Shown: positions 43,379-51,761 of the stretch, piece by piece
Layout of the letters: every line of letters starts with the position of its first letter
Position numbering within the stretch: the stretch's first letter is position 1
Translations under genes and position numbers: made by a program
Notes under the pieces: model-generated
Told to the model about the DNA's origin: nothing
The model's database searches: none
Seen by the model: only the letters and a program-made list of their open reading frames with translations
Assembly: GCF_009362735.1 (NCBI RefSeq)
Contig: NZ_WHNP01000020.1
Coordinates: 89,889 to 153,888 of the forward strand
Direction: 5' to 3'
Source of the DNA: Paraburkholderia franconis
GTDB taxonomy: Bacteria > Pseudomonadota > Gammaproteobacteria > Burkholderiales > Burkholderiaceae
Length of the DNA: 64,000 bases

Positions 43379-43913
43379 GTTTCACCTGCCCGACGATCCA
43401 CCTGAAAGCCCGCCGTTCGAGCTACGGCTGGGCTTGTTCCGGGACTGGCGCGGCGGCGCGGCATAACTTGCCACGCGCGATGTCCCAACGGCCTTCGAAC
43501 AGTAATTTATTGGCGCCCCCAAGGGGTGTCGAGCCAAAAAATGTTAGGTCTGCGGCACTCTTGTAACGCATTGTTACTGCGACGCTTTTTCGCCACAAAT
43601 CACTTGCGGAACCCTCCGAAAAGGCGCTGAAAAGAAGTTGTTCGAACACCTGAATTCGTCTGAACAGTGACGCACCAAATGCATCCAAAAACGGGCGTCC
43701 GGACAATCTTGCCGATACCGAAATCGGCTACTTCCCGGCATCCCAATGCTCGCGCACTCATTCCCATAAGTCGCCCGTTTAATGCGTTTCTGTAATTAAT
43801 CAATTCGGCAAATGAATTTGCTTTTTTAATCGCTTTGCGTTGACAATAGTCCTTTGGCGTTCGCCTGCCGGCAACGGCAAGGCAACCGCCTGATCAGCAT
43901 CGAGATTTGAAAG
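43379..43913. other. Lower-G+C spacer with hairpins
   Basis: About 535 bases with lower G+C than neighbouring genes. A short minus frame (43422-43706, TTG start) has no family resemblance and is probably noise. Hairpins are GCCGAT/ATCGGC at 43711-43728 and a small terminator-like GCAAAT-GA-ATTTGC followed by T6 at 43808-43827 on the plus strand, with no plus-strand gene upstream of it. The promoter of the carrier gene at 43914 should lie here. Confidence 0.4.
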
Positions 43914-44936
43914 ATGGCCCGTCCGAAACTCCTTCCCGACAATTTCACGCTCTGCCTGATCGGCACCGTGATTCTCGCCAGCCTGTTGCCCGTTCACGGT
44001 CAGGCGTCGAAGGCGTTCAACTGGGTCACGGACATCGCGGTCGGGCTGCTGTTCTTCCTGCACGGCGCGAAGCTGTCGCGCGAGGCGATCGTCGCCGGCG
44101 CGACGCACTGGCGGCTGCACATCGTCGTGCTGCTAAGCACGTTCGCGCTGTTTCCGATACTCGGGCTCGTACTCAAACCGCTTCTTTCTCCGCTCGTCAC
44201 GCCCGCGCTCTACGCCGGCATCCTCTTCCTCTGCACGCTGCCGTCGACGGTTCAGTCTTCGATCGCGTTCACGTCGATTGCGAAAGGCAACGTGCCCGCG
44301 GCCGTATGCAGCGCGTCGGCCTCCAGTCTGCTCGGCATCTTCATCACACCCGCCCTCGTCAGCATGATCGTGACGAACCAGGCGGCGAGCGGCGGTTCGC
44401 CTTGGCATACGGTATGGAATATCGTGCTGCAACTGCTCGTACCGTTCGTCGCCGGGCAGTTGCTGCGGCCGATGAATGGCGGATGGATCGAGCGCAACCG
44501 CGCCGTGCTGAAATTCGTCGACCAGGGCTCGATTCTGCTGGTGGTGTATGCGGCGTTCAGCGAGGCCGTCAACGAAGGGCTGTGGCATCAGATTCCGCTC
44601 GCCGCGCTGGGCGGGCTGCTGGTCGTGTGCGCAGTGCTGCTGGCGCTCGCGCTCCTCGTGACGATGATCGTCAGCAAGCGTTTGGGATTCAGCCGCGCCG
44701 ACCAGATCACGATCATCTTCTGCGGCTCGAAGAAAAGTCTCGCGTCCGGCGTGCCGATGGCCAAGGTCATTTTCGCGACGCACGCGGTCGGCGCCGTCGT
44801 GCTGCCGCTGATGCTGTTCCATCAGATCCAGCTGATGGTCTGCGCCGCGCTCGCGCAACGTTGGGGCGCGCGCGACACCAGCGCCGAGAAGCGCGCTGCG
44901 AAGAAAGGCGCGACAGCCGCTGTTGCGCGCCGCTAG
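43914..44936 (+). CDS. Bile acid:sodium symporter-family carrier (SBF-like)
   Basis: A 340-residue membrane protein with about ten hydrophobic helices. It shows AVGLLFFLHGAKLSREAI, the LCTLPSTVQSSIAFTSIAKGN motif (crossing region with ion-binding residues), LLGIFITPALVSMI and FCGSKKSLASGVPMAKVIF, all characteristic of the SBF-like branch (YfeH type) rather than of animal bile-acid carriers. It may move an organic anion with Na+; the substrate is unknown. A terminator follows 60 bases downstream. Confidence 0.88.
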   Translation: MARPKLLPDNFTLCLIGTVILASLLPVHGQASKAFNWVTDIAVGLLFFLHGAKLSREAIVAGATHWRLHIVVLLSTFALFPILGLVLKPLLSPLVTPALYAGILFLCTLPSTVQSSIAFTSIAKGNVPAAVCSASASSLLGIFITPALVSMIVTNQAASGGSPWHTVWNIVLQLLVPFVAGQLLRPMNGGWIERNRAVLKFVDQGSILLVVYAAFSEAVNEGLWHQIPLAALGGLLVVCAVLLALALLVTMIVSKRLGFSRADQITIIFCGSKKSLASGVPMAKVIFATHAVGAVVLPLMLFHQIQLMVCAALAQRWGARDTSAEKRAAKKGATAAVARR

Positions 44937-44997
44937 GCCCGCATGCGATCCATACGAGATGTGATTCATAAGCGCTCTCCCTGAGTGCATGTCATAG

Positions 44998-45018
44998 GCC
45001 GCCTCCGGGCGGCTTTTT
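44998..45018 (+). terminator. Intrinsic terminator of the SBF-like carrier
   Basis: A 6-bp stem GCCGCC (44998-45003) / GGCGGC (45008-45013) with loop TCCG, followed by T5. Confidence 0.85.
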
Positions 45019-45210
45019 CGTTGGCGTTTCGTTATTTCAGCGCGCCGCCGGCATGCTGTCGCCTCGTGCAAATGTCATAGGACAAACGCACGAAATCGCG
45101 ACCTTTTTTCGAGTGGTGAAAGCGTTTCCGTCGCGCACCGCGCGCGGCGTCGACTGTCACTAAAAATTCACTTAATTCCGCATGAATAATGCCGATATGC
45201 CGACGGTCGA

Positions 45211-47067
45211 ATGCTCCGGTCGTTTGTCATGTCCCAACGCTCGTCTTCCCCCACCGTAGCGCCGCGCATCGAAGACCTGATCGTGCAGCGCGACCTGTCT
45301 GCCGTCTTCCAGCCCATCGTCGATTTCGACGACGGCGCCATTCTCGGCTATGAGGGCCTGATTCGTGGACCGGTCGGCACGCCGCTCGAAACACCGTACG
45401 CGCTGTTCGCTCAAGCTGAAGCCGAAGGCAGCGTGATCGCGCTGGAACGCGCGGCCGCGCGCACCTGCATCGAGGCGTTCGCGCAACTCGGGTACGAGGG
45501 CAAACTGTTCGTGAATTTCAGCGCGGGCGCGATCCGCCAGTTGGCCGACAACCGCGACAGCACGTTCGTGATGTTGCGAAACATGGGCGTCGACGCCGAG
45601 CGCATCGTGATCGAGCTGACCGAACAGAGCGCGATCCCCGATGTCGCGAGCTTTCTGCCCGCGATCTCCGTCTTGCGCATGGCGGGCGCGCAGTTCGCGC
45701 TGGACGACTACGGCACGGCGAACGCCAGCATGAATCTGTGGGTGCGTCTGCAGCCTGATGTCGTGAAGATCGACCGCTTTTTCATCCACGACATCGCCAG
45801 CGATCCGCTCAAATTCGAGGCCGTCAAGGCGATGCAGCATTTCGCCGCGGCGAGCGGCGCGCGGCTCGTGGCCGAGGGCATCGAAAAGGAAGCGGATCTG
45901 ATCGTCGTGCGCGACATGGGCATCGGCTGCGGACAAGGCTATTTCTTCGGCAAGCCGCATGCGCGCCCGCCGCGCGCCGTCGCCGACGACGCCCGCGAAG
46001 CACTGCGCGCGGGCCACATCGCCGTGTTCCCCGAAGCGACGCGCGCGGTCAGCGCATCGCCTTCGGGCGGCATGGCGTCCGCGAAAATGATCGTGCATGC
46101 GCCCGCGCTGCCGCGCCACGCGACGAACAATGACGTCCTCGAACTCTTCAACCGGATGCCGAACCTGCACGCCGTCGCCGTCGTCGAGCAAAACGAGCCC
46201 GTCGCGCTGATCAACCGCCGCGCGTTCATGGACCGCTACGCGCTGCCCTATCACCGCGAGCTATTCGGCAAGCGGCCGTGCATGCTGTTCGCGAACGCGT
46301 CGCCCGTTGTGATCGAAAAGTCGATGACGGTCGAGGACATGGCGAAGCTGCTCGCCAGCGACGACCAGCGCTACCTCGCTGACGGCTTCGTGATCACCGA
46401 TCAAGGCCGCTACGTCGGGCTCGGCACGGGCGAAAGCCTCGTGCGCGCAGTGACGGAAGTGCGCATCGAGGCGGCCCGCTACGCGAATCCACTCACCTTC
46501 TTGCCGGGCAACATCCCCATCAGCTCGCACATCAGACGCCTGCTCGGCAACGACTCGGGCTTTTACGCGTGCTACGTGGACCTGAATCACTTCAAGCCTT
46601 TCAACGACCAGTACGGCTACTGGCAAGGCGACGAAGTGCTGAAGTTCGCCGCGCACGTGCTGGCGGAGGTTTGTGATCCGACGCGCGACTTTCTCGGGCA
46701 TGTCGGCGGCGACGACTTCCTGATCCTGTTCCAGAGCGACGACTGGCGCGAGCGCGCGCAACGCGCGATCCACATGTTCAACGAGGGCGCGCAGCGCTTC
46801 TACGCGCCCGCCGACCGGCTCGCGTGCGGCATCCACGGCGAGGACCGCCGCGGCAATCCGACGTTCTTCGGCTTCGTGACGATGGCGATCGGCTGCGTGC
46901 ACGTCGGGCCGCAGACAGGCCAACAGCTTCATAGCAGCGAGGACATCGCCTCGGTCGCAGCGCTCGCCAAACGCCGCGCGAAGAGCGAGGCGTCCGGCCT
47001 GGTGCTGATCGGATTCGAGGAAAGCCAGGCGCTGTTGCGAGGACGGACGGCGACCGCCGTCGACTGA
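45211..47067 (+). CDS. EAL-CBS-GGDEF cyclic-di-GMP protein with degenerate GGDEF
   Basis: A 618-residue signalling protein. The N-terminal EAL domain (about 15-260) has YEGLIR in place of EAL and keeps the metal and catalytic residues (FVNFS, VIELTEQ, FALDDYG, VKIDRF, AEGIE, GQGYFFGKP). Then come two CBS-like repeats (about 290-430, HAVAVVEQNEPVALINRRAF and RYLADGFVITDQGRYVGLGTG) and a GGDEF-like domain (about 450-610) whose signature is VGGDDF, with Asp where Glu is expected and no RxxD inhibitory site. It therefore looks like a phosphodiesterase regulated by ligand binding to CBS and by a possibly inactive GGDEF. ATG 45229 is an alternative start. Confidence 0.88.
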   Translation: MLRSFVMSQRSSSPTVAPRIEDLIVQRDLSAVFQPIVDFDDGAILGYEGLIRGPVGTPLETPYALFAQAEAEGSVIALERAAARTCIEAFAQLGYEGKLFVNFSAGAIRQLADNRDSTFVMLRNMGVDAERIVIELTEQSAIPDVASFLPAISVLRMAGAQFALDDYGTANASMNLWVRLQPDVVKIDRFFIHDIASDPLKFEAVKAMQHFAAASGARLVAEGIEKEADLIVVRDMGIGCGQGYFFGKPHARPPRAVADDAREALRAGHIAVFPEATRAVSASPSGGMASAKMIVHAPALPRHATNNDVLELFNRMPNLHAVAVVEQNEPVALINRRAFMDRYALPYHRELFGKRPCMLFANASPVVIEKSMTVEDMAKLLASDDQRYLADGFVITDQGRYVGLGTGESLVRAVTEVRIEAARYANPLTFLPGNIPISSHIRRLLGNDSGFYACYVDLNHFKPFNDQYGYWQGDEVLKFAAHVLAEVCDPTRDFLGHVGGDDFLILFQSDDWRERAQRAIHMFNEGAQRFYAPADRLACGIHGEDRRGNPTFFGFVTMAIGCVHVGPQTGQQLHSSEDIASVAALAKRRAKSEASGLVLIGFEESQALLRGRTATAVD

Positions 47068-47505
47068 GCTTCGAAGCAAGCTGACTTTTCGCGTCAAAGC
47101 GTCGCCGCCGCAGCCCGCGCCCGACGCGACGGCCCTATCGGATCGATATCCGGGTCGACATCCATTGGGCCGACATTCTTCTGTCATCCCGAGCAGTCAC
47201 CTTCAAGCAAGGTGCCGACTGCGCGCGCTCCATTCCCTGATTCATCTCGCATCGAGCCACCGGCAAGCCCGGTCCACCGCGCACGCCTGCTGCCGTCGGA
47301 ATATCCGGCAGGCCGCGCCAATCGGCGATTCGAAGGATCGTTTAGTGAATTTTACTAAACAACAGATTAACCTCCCGCAAGCCTATCTACGGGTATCTAC
47401 GCGTATCTAAAGCCAGGTGACAGGGGTTTGTGGACAGCGTTTTACTATACAATCACCCGAACCTGAACTTCGCTGCGGCGCGTCTGCGCACGGCAGCTTC
47501 TCTCG
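47068..47505. promoter_or_regulatory. Regulatory region of the LacI operon
   Basis: About 440 bases with several repeats before the lacI-type gene. An inverted repeat GTTTAGT-N7-ACTAAAC lies at 47340-47360. A related TTTTACTAAACAA (47350-47362) is repeated as TTTTACTATACAA at 47440-47452. Between them is a tandem triplet of a 10-base unit (GCCTATCTAC, GGGTATCTAC, GCGTATCTAA; 47381-47410), one helical turn apart. These are good candidates for operators of the LacI protein itself. The left part (47068-47339) shows nothing recognisable. Confidence 0.6.
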
Positions 47506-48492
47506 ATGGCTACAACGATCCGCGACGTCGCCCGCGCAGCCAGCGTGTCGATCGGCACGGTCTCGCGAGCGCTGAAAAATCAGCCGGGCCTGTCGGAATC
47601 GACGCGCGAGCGCATCGTCGAAACGGCGCGCCGACTCGGCTACGACTCCGCGCAACTGCGCCCGCGCATTCGCCGGCTCACGTTCCTGCTGCATCGGCAT
47701 CACAACAACTTCGCGGTCAGCCCGTTCTTCTCGCATGTGCTGCACGGCGTCGAAGACGCTTGCCGCGAACGCGGCATCGTCCCGTCCGTGCTGACGGCCG
47801 GTCCGACCGAGGACGTCGTCCAGCAGATGCGCCTGCACGCGCCGGATGCGATCGCCATCGCGGGCTTTGTCGAGCCGGAAACGCTCGCGACGCTCGCCGC
47901 GATGCAGCGCCCGCTCGTGCTGATCGATCTGTGGGCGCCAAACCTGCGCTCGGTGAATCTCGACAACCAGGCGGGCGCCGCGCTCGCGATGCAGCATCTG
48001 TTCGCGCAGAAGCGCACGCGCGTCGCGTTCATCGGCGGCTCGCTCGCGCACTACAGCATCGCGCAGCGCGCGCTCGGCTACCGGCGCGCGTTCTTCGAAG
48101 CGGGACTGCTGTTCGATCCGTCGCTCGAAGTGACGATCGACGCGGGCCTCGACCCCGACGCAGGCGCCGCGCTCGCGATGGAGCAGTTGCTCGACCGCCC
48201 CGGCCCGCGCCCCGACGCCGTCTTCGCGTACAACGACCTTGCCGCGCTCGCCGCGCTGCGCGTGTGCCTCGCGCGCGGCCTGCGCGTGCCCGAAGACATC
48301 GCGATCGTCGGCTTCGACGACATTCCCGCCGCCGCGCACGCGCGTCCGCCCCTTACGACGATCGCCGTCGACAAGGAAGCGCTCGGCCGCCGCGGCGTCG
48401 AACTGCTGCTCGAAGATGCGCCGTCCGCACTCGATATTCGCGTACCCGTCCAACTCGTTGTCCGTGCCAGCACTTCGGTGAATACGCTATGA
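47506..48492 (+). CDS. LacI-family transcriptional regulator
   Basis: A 328-residue repressor. The HTH is TTIRDVARAASVSIGTVSRALKNQPGLSESTRERI (about 3-37), with the hinge near 50, then a periplasmic-binding-like sugar domain (about 58-328, with IGGSLAHYSIAQRALGYRRAF and DAVFAYNDLAALAALR). It would sense a sugar or sugar phosphate and control its own operon, since its stop overlaps the next gene by ATGA. Operator-like repeats lie just upstream. Confidence 0.93.
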   Translation: MATTIRDVARAASVSIGTVSRALKNQPGLSESTRERIVETARRLGYDSAQLRPRIRRLTFLLHRHHNNFAVSPFFSHVLHGVEDACRERGIVPSVLTAGPTEDVVQQMRLHAPDAIAIAGFVEPETLATLAAMQRPLVLIDLWAPNLRSVNLDNQAGAALAMQHLFAQKRTRVAFIGGSLAHYSIAQRALGYRRAFFEAGLLFDPSLEVTIDAGLDPDAGAALAMEQLLDRPGPRPDAVFAYNDLAALAALRVCLARGLRVPEDIAIVGFDDIPAAAHARPPLTTIAVDKEALGRRGVELLLEDAPSALDIRVPVQLVVRASTSVNTL

Positions 48493-49763
48493 AACAACCC
48501 GACACGACTCTTTCGAACGACAACGCCGACCACAAGGCGCCGCCCGTCGCGAGCTTCCGCGACAGCGCTTTCCTGCTGTCGCACATCGAGGACTCGCTGC
48601 GCTTTTACGCGCCGAACGTGCTCGACCCGAGCGGCGGCTTCTTCCACTTCTTCCGCGACGACGGCACGATCTACAACCGCGCGACGCGCCATCTCGTCAG
48701 CAGCTGCCGCTTTGTCTTCAACTATGCGATGGCGTACCGGCAGTTCGGCGATCCGCAACATCTGGAATACGCGCAGCATGGCCTGAAGTTCCTGCGCGAC
48801 GGCCACTGGGACCCGCATCATCAGGGCTACGACTGGGAGATCGACTGGCGCGACGGCCACAAGCGCATGCTCGACGCGACGCGCCACTGCTACGGCCTCG
48901 CATTCGTGCTGCTCGCGTATGCGCACGCGGCGATGGCGGGCATCGAAGAAGCGAAGCCGATGATCGCCGCGACGTTCGAGCTGATGGAGCACCGCTTCTG
49001 GGACGCGGCGACGGGTCTCTACGCCGACGAAGCCACGGCCGACTGGCGCGTGAGTTCCTATCGCGGCCAGAACGCGAACATGCACACGACGGAAGCGCTG
49101 CTCGCCGCTTACGAAGCGACCGGCCATCTCGTGTACCTCGACCGTGCCGAGCGCGTCGCGACCAATATCACGCTGCGCCAGGCGAAGCTCTCGCAAGGGC
49201 TCGTGTGGGAGCACTTTCAAGCGGACTGGTCGGTGGACTGGCACTACAACGAGGAAGACAGCTCGAACATCTTCCGTCCGTGGGGTTTCCAGCCCGGCCA
49301 CCAGACAGAGTGGGCGAAGCTGCTGCTGATTCTCGAACGGCATCGTCCGCTGCCGTGGCTGCTGCCGCGCGCAATCGAACTGTTCGACGCCGCGATGACG
49401 CACGCGTGGGACCACGATCACGGCGGCCTCTACTACGGCTTCGGCCCGGACCGCACGGTCTGCGATCACGACAAGTACTTCTGGGTGCAGGCCGAAACGT
49501 TCGCGACGGCTGCGCTGCTCGGCAAGCGCACGGGCAACGAGCGCTTCTGGGACTGGTACGACGAGATCTGGCGTTATAGCTGGACGCATTTCGTCGATCA
49601 TCGGTACGGTGCGTGGTATCGCATCCTCACGTGCGACAACCGCAAGTACAGCGACGAAAAGAGCCCGGCCGGCAAGACCGACTATCACACGATGGGCGCA
49701 TGCTACGAAGTGCTGCATCACGCGTTGCCCTCCGCGTTGCAGCCCTCCGGCAAGTCCGAATAA
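48489..49763 (+). CDS. N-acylglucosamine 2-epimerase/mannose isomerase family protein
   Basis: A 424-residue (alpha/alpha)6-barrel enzyme of the AGE/YihS superfamily. Family segments are RATRHLVSSCRFVFNYAMAYR, RGQNANMHTTEALLAAYEATG, DWHYNEEDSSNIFRPWGFQPGHQTEWAKLL (cut for length) and the end motif TDYHTMGACYEVLHHAL, with histidines in the positions used for acid/base catalysis. The nearest described activities are mannose isomerase and sulfoquinovose isomerase. With a fructokinase-like gene after it, mannose to fructose is most likely (inference). Its start overlaps the lacI-type stop. Confidence 0.88.
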   Translation: MKQPDTTLSNDNADHKAPPVASFRDSAFLLSHIEDSLRFYAPNVLDPSGGFFHFFRDDGTIYNRATRHLVSSCRFVFNYAMAYRQFGDPQHLEYAQHGLKFLRDGHWDPHHQGYDWEIDWRDGHKRMLDATRHCYGLAFVLLAYAHAAMAGIEEAKPMIAATFELMEHRFWDAATGLYADEATADWRVSSYRGQNANMHTTEALLAAYEATGHLVYLDRAERVATNITLRQAKLSQGLVWEHFQADWSVDWHYNEEDSSNIFRPWGFQPGHQTEWAKLLLILERHRPLPWLLPRAIELFDAAMTHAWDHDHGGLYYGFGPDRTVCDHDKYFWVQAETFATAALLGKRTGNERFWDWYDEIWRYSWTHFVDHRYGAWYRILTCDNRKYSDEKSPAGKTDYHTMGACYEVLHHALPSALQPSGKSE

Positions 49764-49781
49764 CCCTGTACGGTGAGCATC

Positions 49782-50696
49782 ATGAGCGCAAGCCCCGAAT
49801 TTCCCGACTTCGTATCCGCCGGCGACATCCTCACCGATCTCGTGCGCACGGGTCCTTCAACTTGGCTGTCGGTGCCGGGCGGCGCGGGCTGGAACGTCGC
49901 GCGCGCCGTCGCGCGGCTCGGCCTGCCGACCGCGTGCGCCGGCTCGCTCGGCGTCGATAACTTCTCCGACGATCTGTGGAACGCCAGCGTCGCCGCCGGC
50001 CTCGACATGCGTTTCATGCAGCGCGTCGAGCGCGCGCCGCTGCTCGCGGTCGTGCATCAGACGCATCCGCCCGCGTACTTCTTCATGGGCGACAACAGCG
50101 CGGACCTGGCATTCGATCCGTCGAAGCTGCCGGAAGGCTGGATGTCGCATGTGAAGTGGGCACACTTCGGCTGCATCAGCCTCGTGCGCCAGCCGATCGG
50201 CGCGACGCTCGCAAAGCTCGCGGCCGAGCTGCGCGCGCGCGGCGTGAAGATCAGCTTCGATCCGAACTACCGCAACCTGATGGAGCACGGCTACGAGCCG
50301 ACGCTGCGCCACATGGCGTCGCTCGCCGATCTGATCAAAGTGTCGGACGAAGACCTGCGGCTGCTGTTCAAGACCGACGACGAAGCGTCCGCCCTCGCGC
50401 GACTGCGCGCGATGAACCCGAAGGCGGTCGTGCTCGTCACGCGCGGCTCGGAGAAGGCGACGCTGATCGACGGCGAGCGCATCGTCGAAGCGCAGCCGCC
50501 GCGCGTGGCCGTCGCCGATACCGTCGGCGCGGGCGACGCGTCGATCGGCGGCCTGCTGTTCAGCCTGATGACGGCGCCGCAGCGCAAGTGGGAAGAGCAT
50601 CTGGCGTTCTCGCTCGCGGCGGGCGCGGCGGCCTGCCGCCATTCGGGCGCGCATTCGCCGACGCTCGATGAAGTGGTATCGCTGTTGCAGGATTGA
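49782..50696 (+). CDS. PfkB-family carbohydrate kinase
   Basis: A 304-residue sugar kinase of the ribokinase family. It shows the substrate-binding GGAGWNVARAVARLG near residue 35, SFDPNYRNLM and the catalytic DTVGAGDASIGGLL (Asp as base, about residue 252). Gly-Ala-Gly-Asp identifies PfkB; fructokinase is most likely from context, although ketodeoxygluconate kinase cannot be excluded. ATG 49782 has GGTGA 5 bases upstream; GTG 49773 is an alternative. It is the last gene of the lacI-epimerase-kinase operon. No sugar transporter is adjacent. Confidence 0.88.
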   Translation: MSASPEFPDFVSAGDILTDLVRTGPSTWLSVPGGAGWNVARAVARLGLPTACAGSLGVDNFSDDLWNASVAAGLDMRFMQRVERAPLLAVVHQTHPPAYFFMGDNSADLAFDPSKLPEGWMSHVKWAHFGCISLVRQPIGATLAKLAAELRARGVKISFDPNYRNLMEHGYEPTLRHMASLADLIKVSDEDLRLLFKTDDEASALARLRAMNPKAVVLVTRGSEKATLIDGERIVEAQPPRVAVADTVGAGDASIGGLLFSLMTAPQRKWEEHLAFSLAAGAAACRHSGAHSPTLDEVVSLLQD

Positions 50697-50697
50697 T

Positions 50698-50749
50698 CCG
50701 TAAGAAGTTGCCGTAAGAAGTTGCCGTAAGAAGTTGCCGTAAGAAGTCG
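50698..50749. repeat. 13-base tandem repeat, four copies
   Basis: CCGTAAGAAGTTG repeated at 50698-50710, 50711-50723, 50724-50736 and 50737-50749 (last copy ends TCG). It starts 2 bases after the kinase stop. Because 13 is not a multiple of 3, it is not a coding repeat. It may vary in copy number between strains. Confidence 0.9.
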
Positions 50750-50897
50750 CTGGAACGCGCGCCGAAGCTGCTACTTCACCCGTCTGTGCAGAAGCGCTCG
50801 ACGGCGCGCGAGAGCCGGGAGCGCGCTCCGAAGCACCGACATGTGAGCGTCGAAATCGCGTGCTACGATGGAATCTCCCCCTTGCAGGAGATGCATC

Positions 50898-51119
50898 ATG
50901 GAGGACGTCACCTACACCAAAGGTCTCTACACGGCGACGGCGACGACCCGCCCGCTGGATGGCGGAAAGTATCAGGGCGTGGTTTCGCTCTCGCGCGACG
51001 AAGGCGACGAGACAGAGGACACGGTCTACGAAGTCGAAGCCACCTCGGCAACGGCCGACGAAGCGCTCGAAGAAGCGAAGGCACTGGCCCACAGAATCCT
51101 CGGCGAGATCGAACTATAA
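50898..51119 (+). CDS. Small acidic protein of unknown function
   Basis: A 73-residue acidic protein, MEDVTYTKGLYTATATTRPL at the start, with EDTVYEVEATSATADEALEEAKALAHRIL at the end (an acidic strand followed by an amphipathic helix). AGGAG lies 7 bases before ATG 50898, so translation is likely. It looks like a small alpha/beta protein, perhaps from a duplicated pair with the next gene, which also ends in an alanine/glutamate helix. I do not know the family. Confidence 0.65.
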   Translation: MEDVTYTKGLYTATATTRPLDGGKYQGVVSLSRDEGDETEDTVYEVEATSATADEALEEAKALAHRILGEIEL

Positions 51120-51221
51120 GCATTGGGCTCGTGCGCCGGGGTGTATGCATCGAGGCAGACGTGGCGCGTCCGCCGCGCGCCGCGCCGATGGCCTTTTCGA
51201 CTTGAACAGGCGGAGGCGATC

Positions 51222-51467
51222 ATGGCAGAACCGCTCTTCCTTTACGGCGTGTATGCGATACACGTACGTCCTCTTGAGCTTCAAGGCGCGCGCTGGGACG
51301 CGGAGTATGAAATCCGGCATCGCGACCATCCCGTGCAGCGCTGGACCACGGTAGGTGGCGATGGGGGTTTTGCAACCGAGGCAGAAGCAATCGAAACGGC
51401 GCATCAGCAAGCCGTCGCCGATATCGAACACGGCGCGGGCGTGCCGAAGCCGCGGACATTTCCCTGA
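51222..51467 (+). CDS. Small protein of unknown function
   Basis: An 81-residue protein (MAEPLFLYGVYAIHVRPLEL at the start) with an Arg/Trp-rich middle (EYEIRHRDHPVQRWTTVGGDG) and an alanine-rich helix (TEAEAIETAHQQAVADIEHG). GGAGG lies 5 bases before ATG 51222, clearly a ribosome site; the in-frame upstream extension to 51123 is arginine-rich noise. Family unknown. With the preceding gene it resembles a small two-gene unit located before a K+ channel gene. Confidence 0.65.
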   Translation: MAEPLFLYGVYAIHVRPLELQGARWDAEYEIRHRDHPVQRWTTVGGDGGFATEAEAIETAHQQAVADIEHGAGVPKPRTFP

Positions 51468-51761
51468 CGCGCGCGTGCATCGCCGGCCGGCGCGGGCTGA
51501 ACAGACCGCGCATCAGGCGATCGAACTGGCGGTCGACTGGATTCGCCCGTCCCGGCGCATGCGGGTCTTCTCCGACGCGACAACGCACTGAGCCTGGCAG
51601 CACGGCCGTACGCGCCGCGCGGCTGCGCCCGCGTGACGGCGACGCTGCGTGTATCGAACGGGTTCAAGCGCTACACTACGCGCGGCAGCGAGTGTGCCGC
51701 ACGCGTGCGCCATGAAGCTGCAGGACACCCACGTCAGCAGAACCAGCCGAACACAACAAGA

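Noticed and set aside
43422..43706. Minus-strand frame of 94 codons
   Set aside because: TTG start without a ribosome site, no motif, and located in a spacer containing hairpins.
45172..46254. Minus-strand frame of 360 codons inside the EAL-CBS-GGDEF gene
   Set aside because: It overlaps a clearly coding gene on the opposite strand and its composition is that of a shadow frame.
50698..50749. Possible CRISPR array
   Set aside because: Head-to-tail 13-base repeats without spacers.
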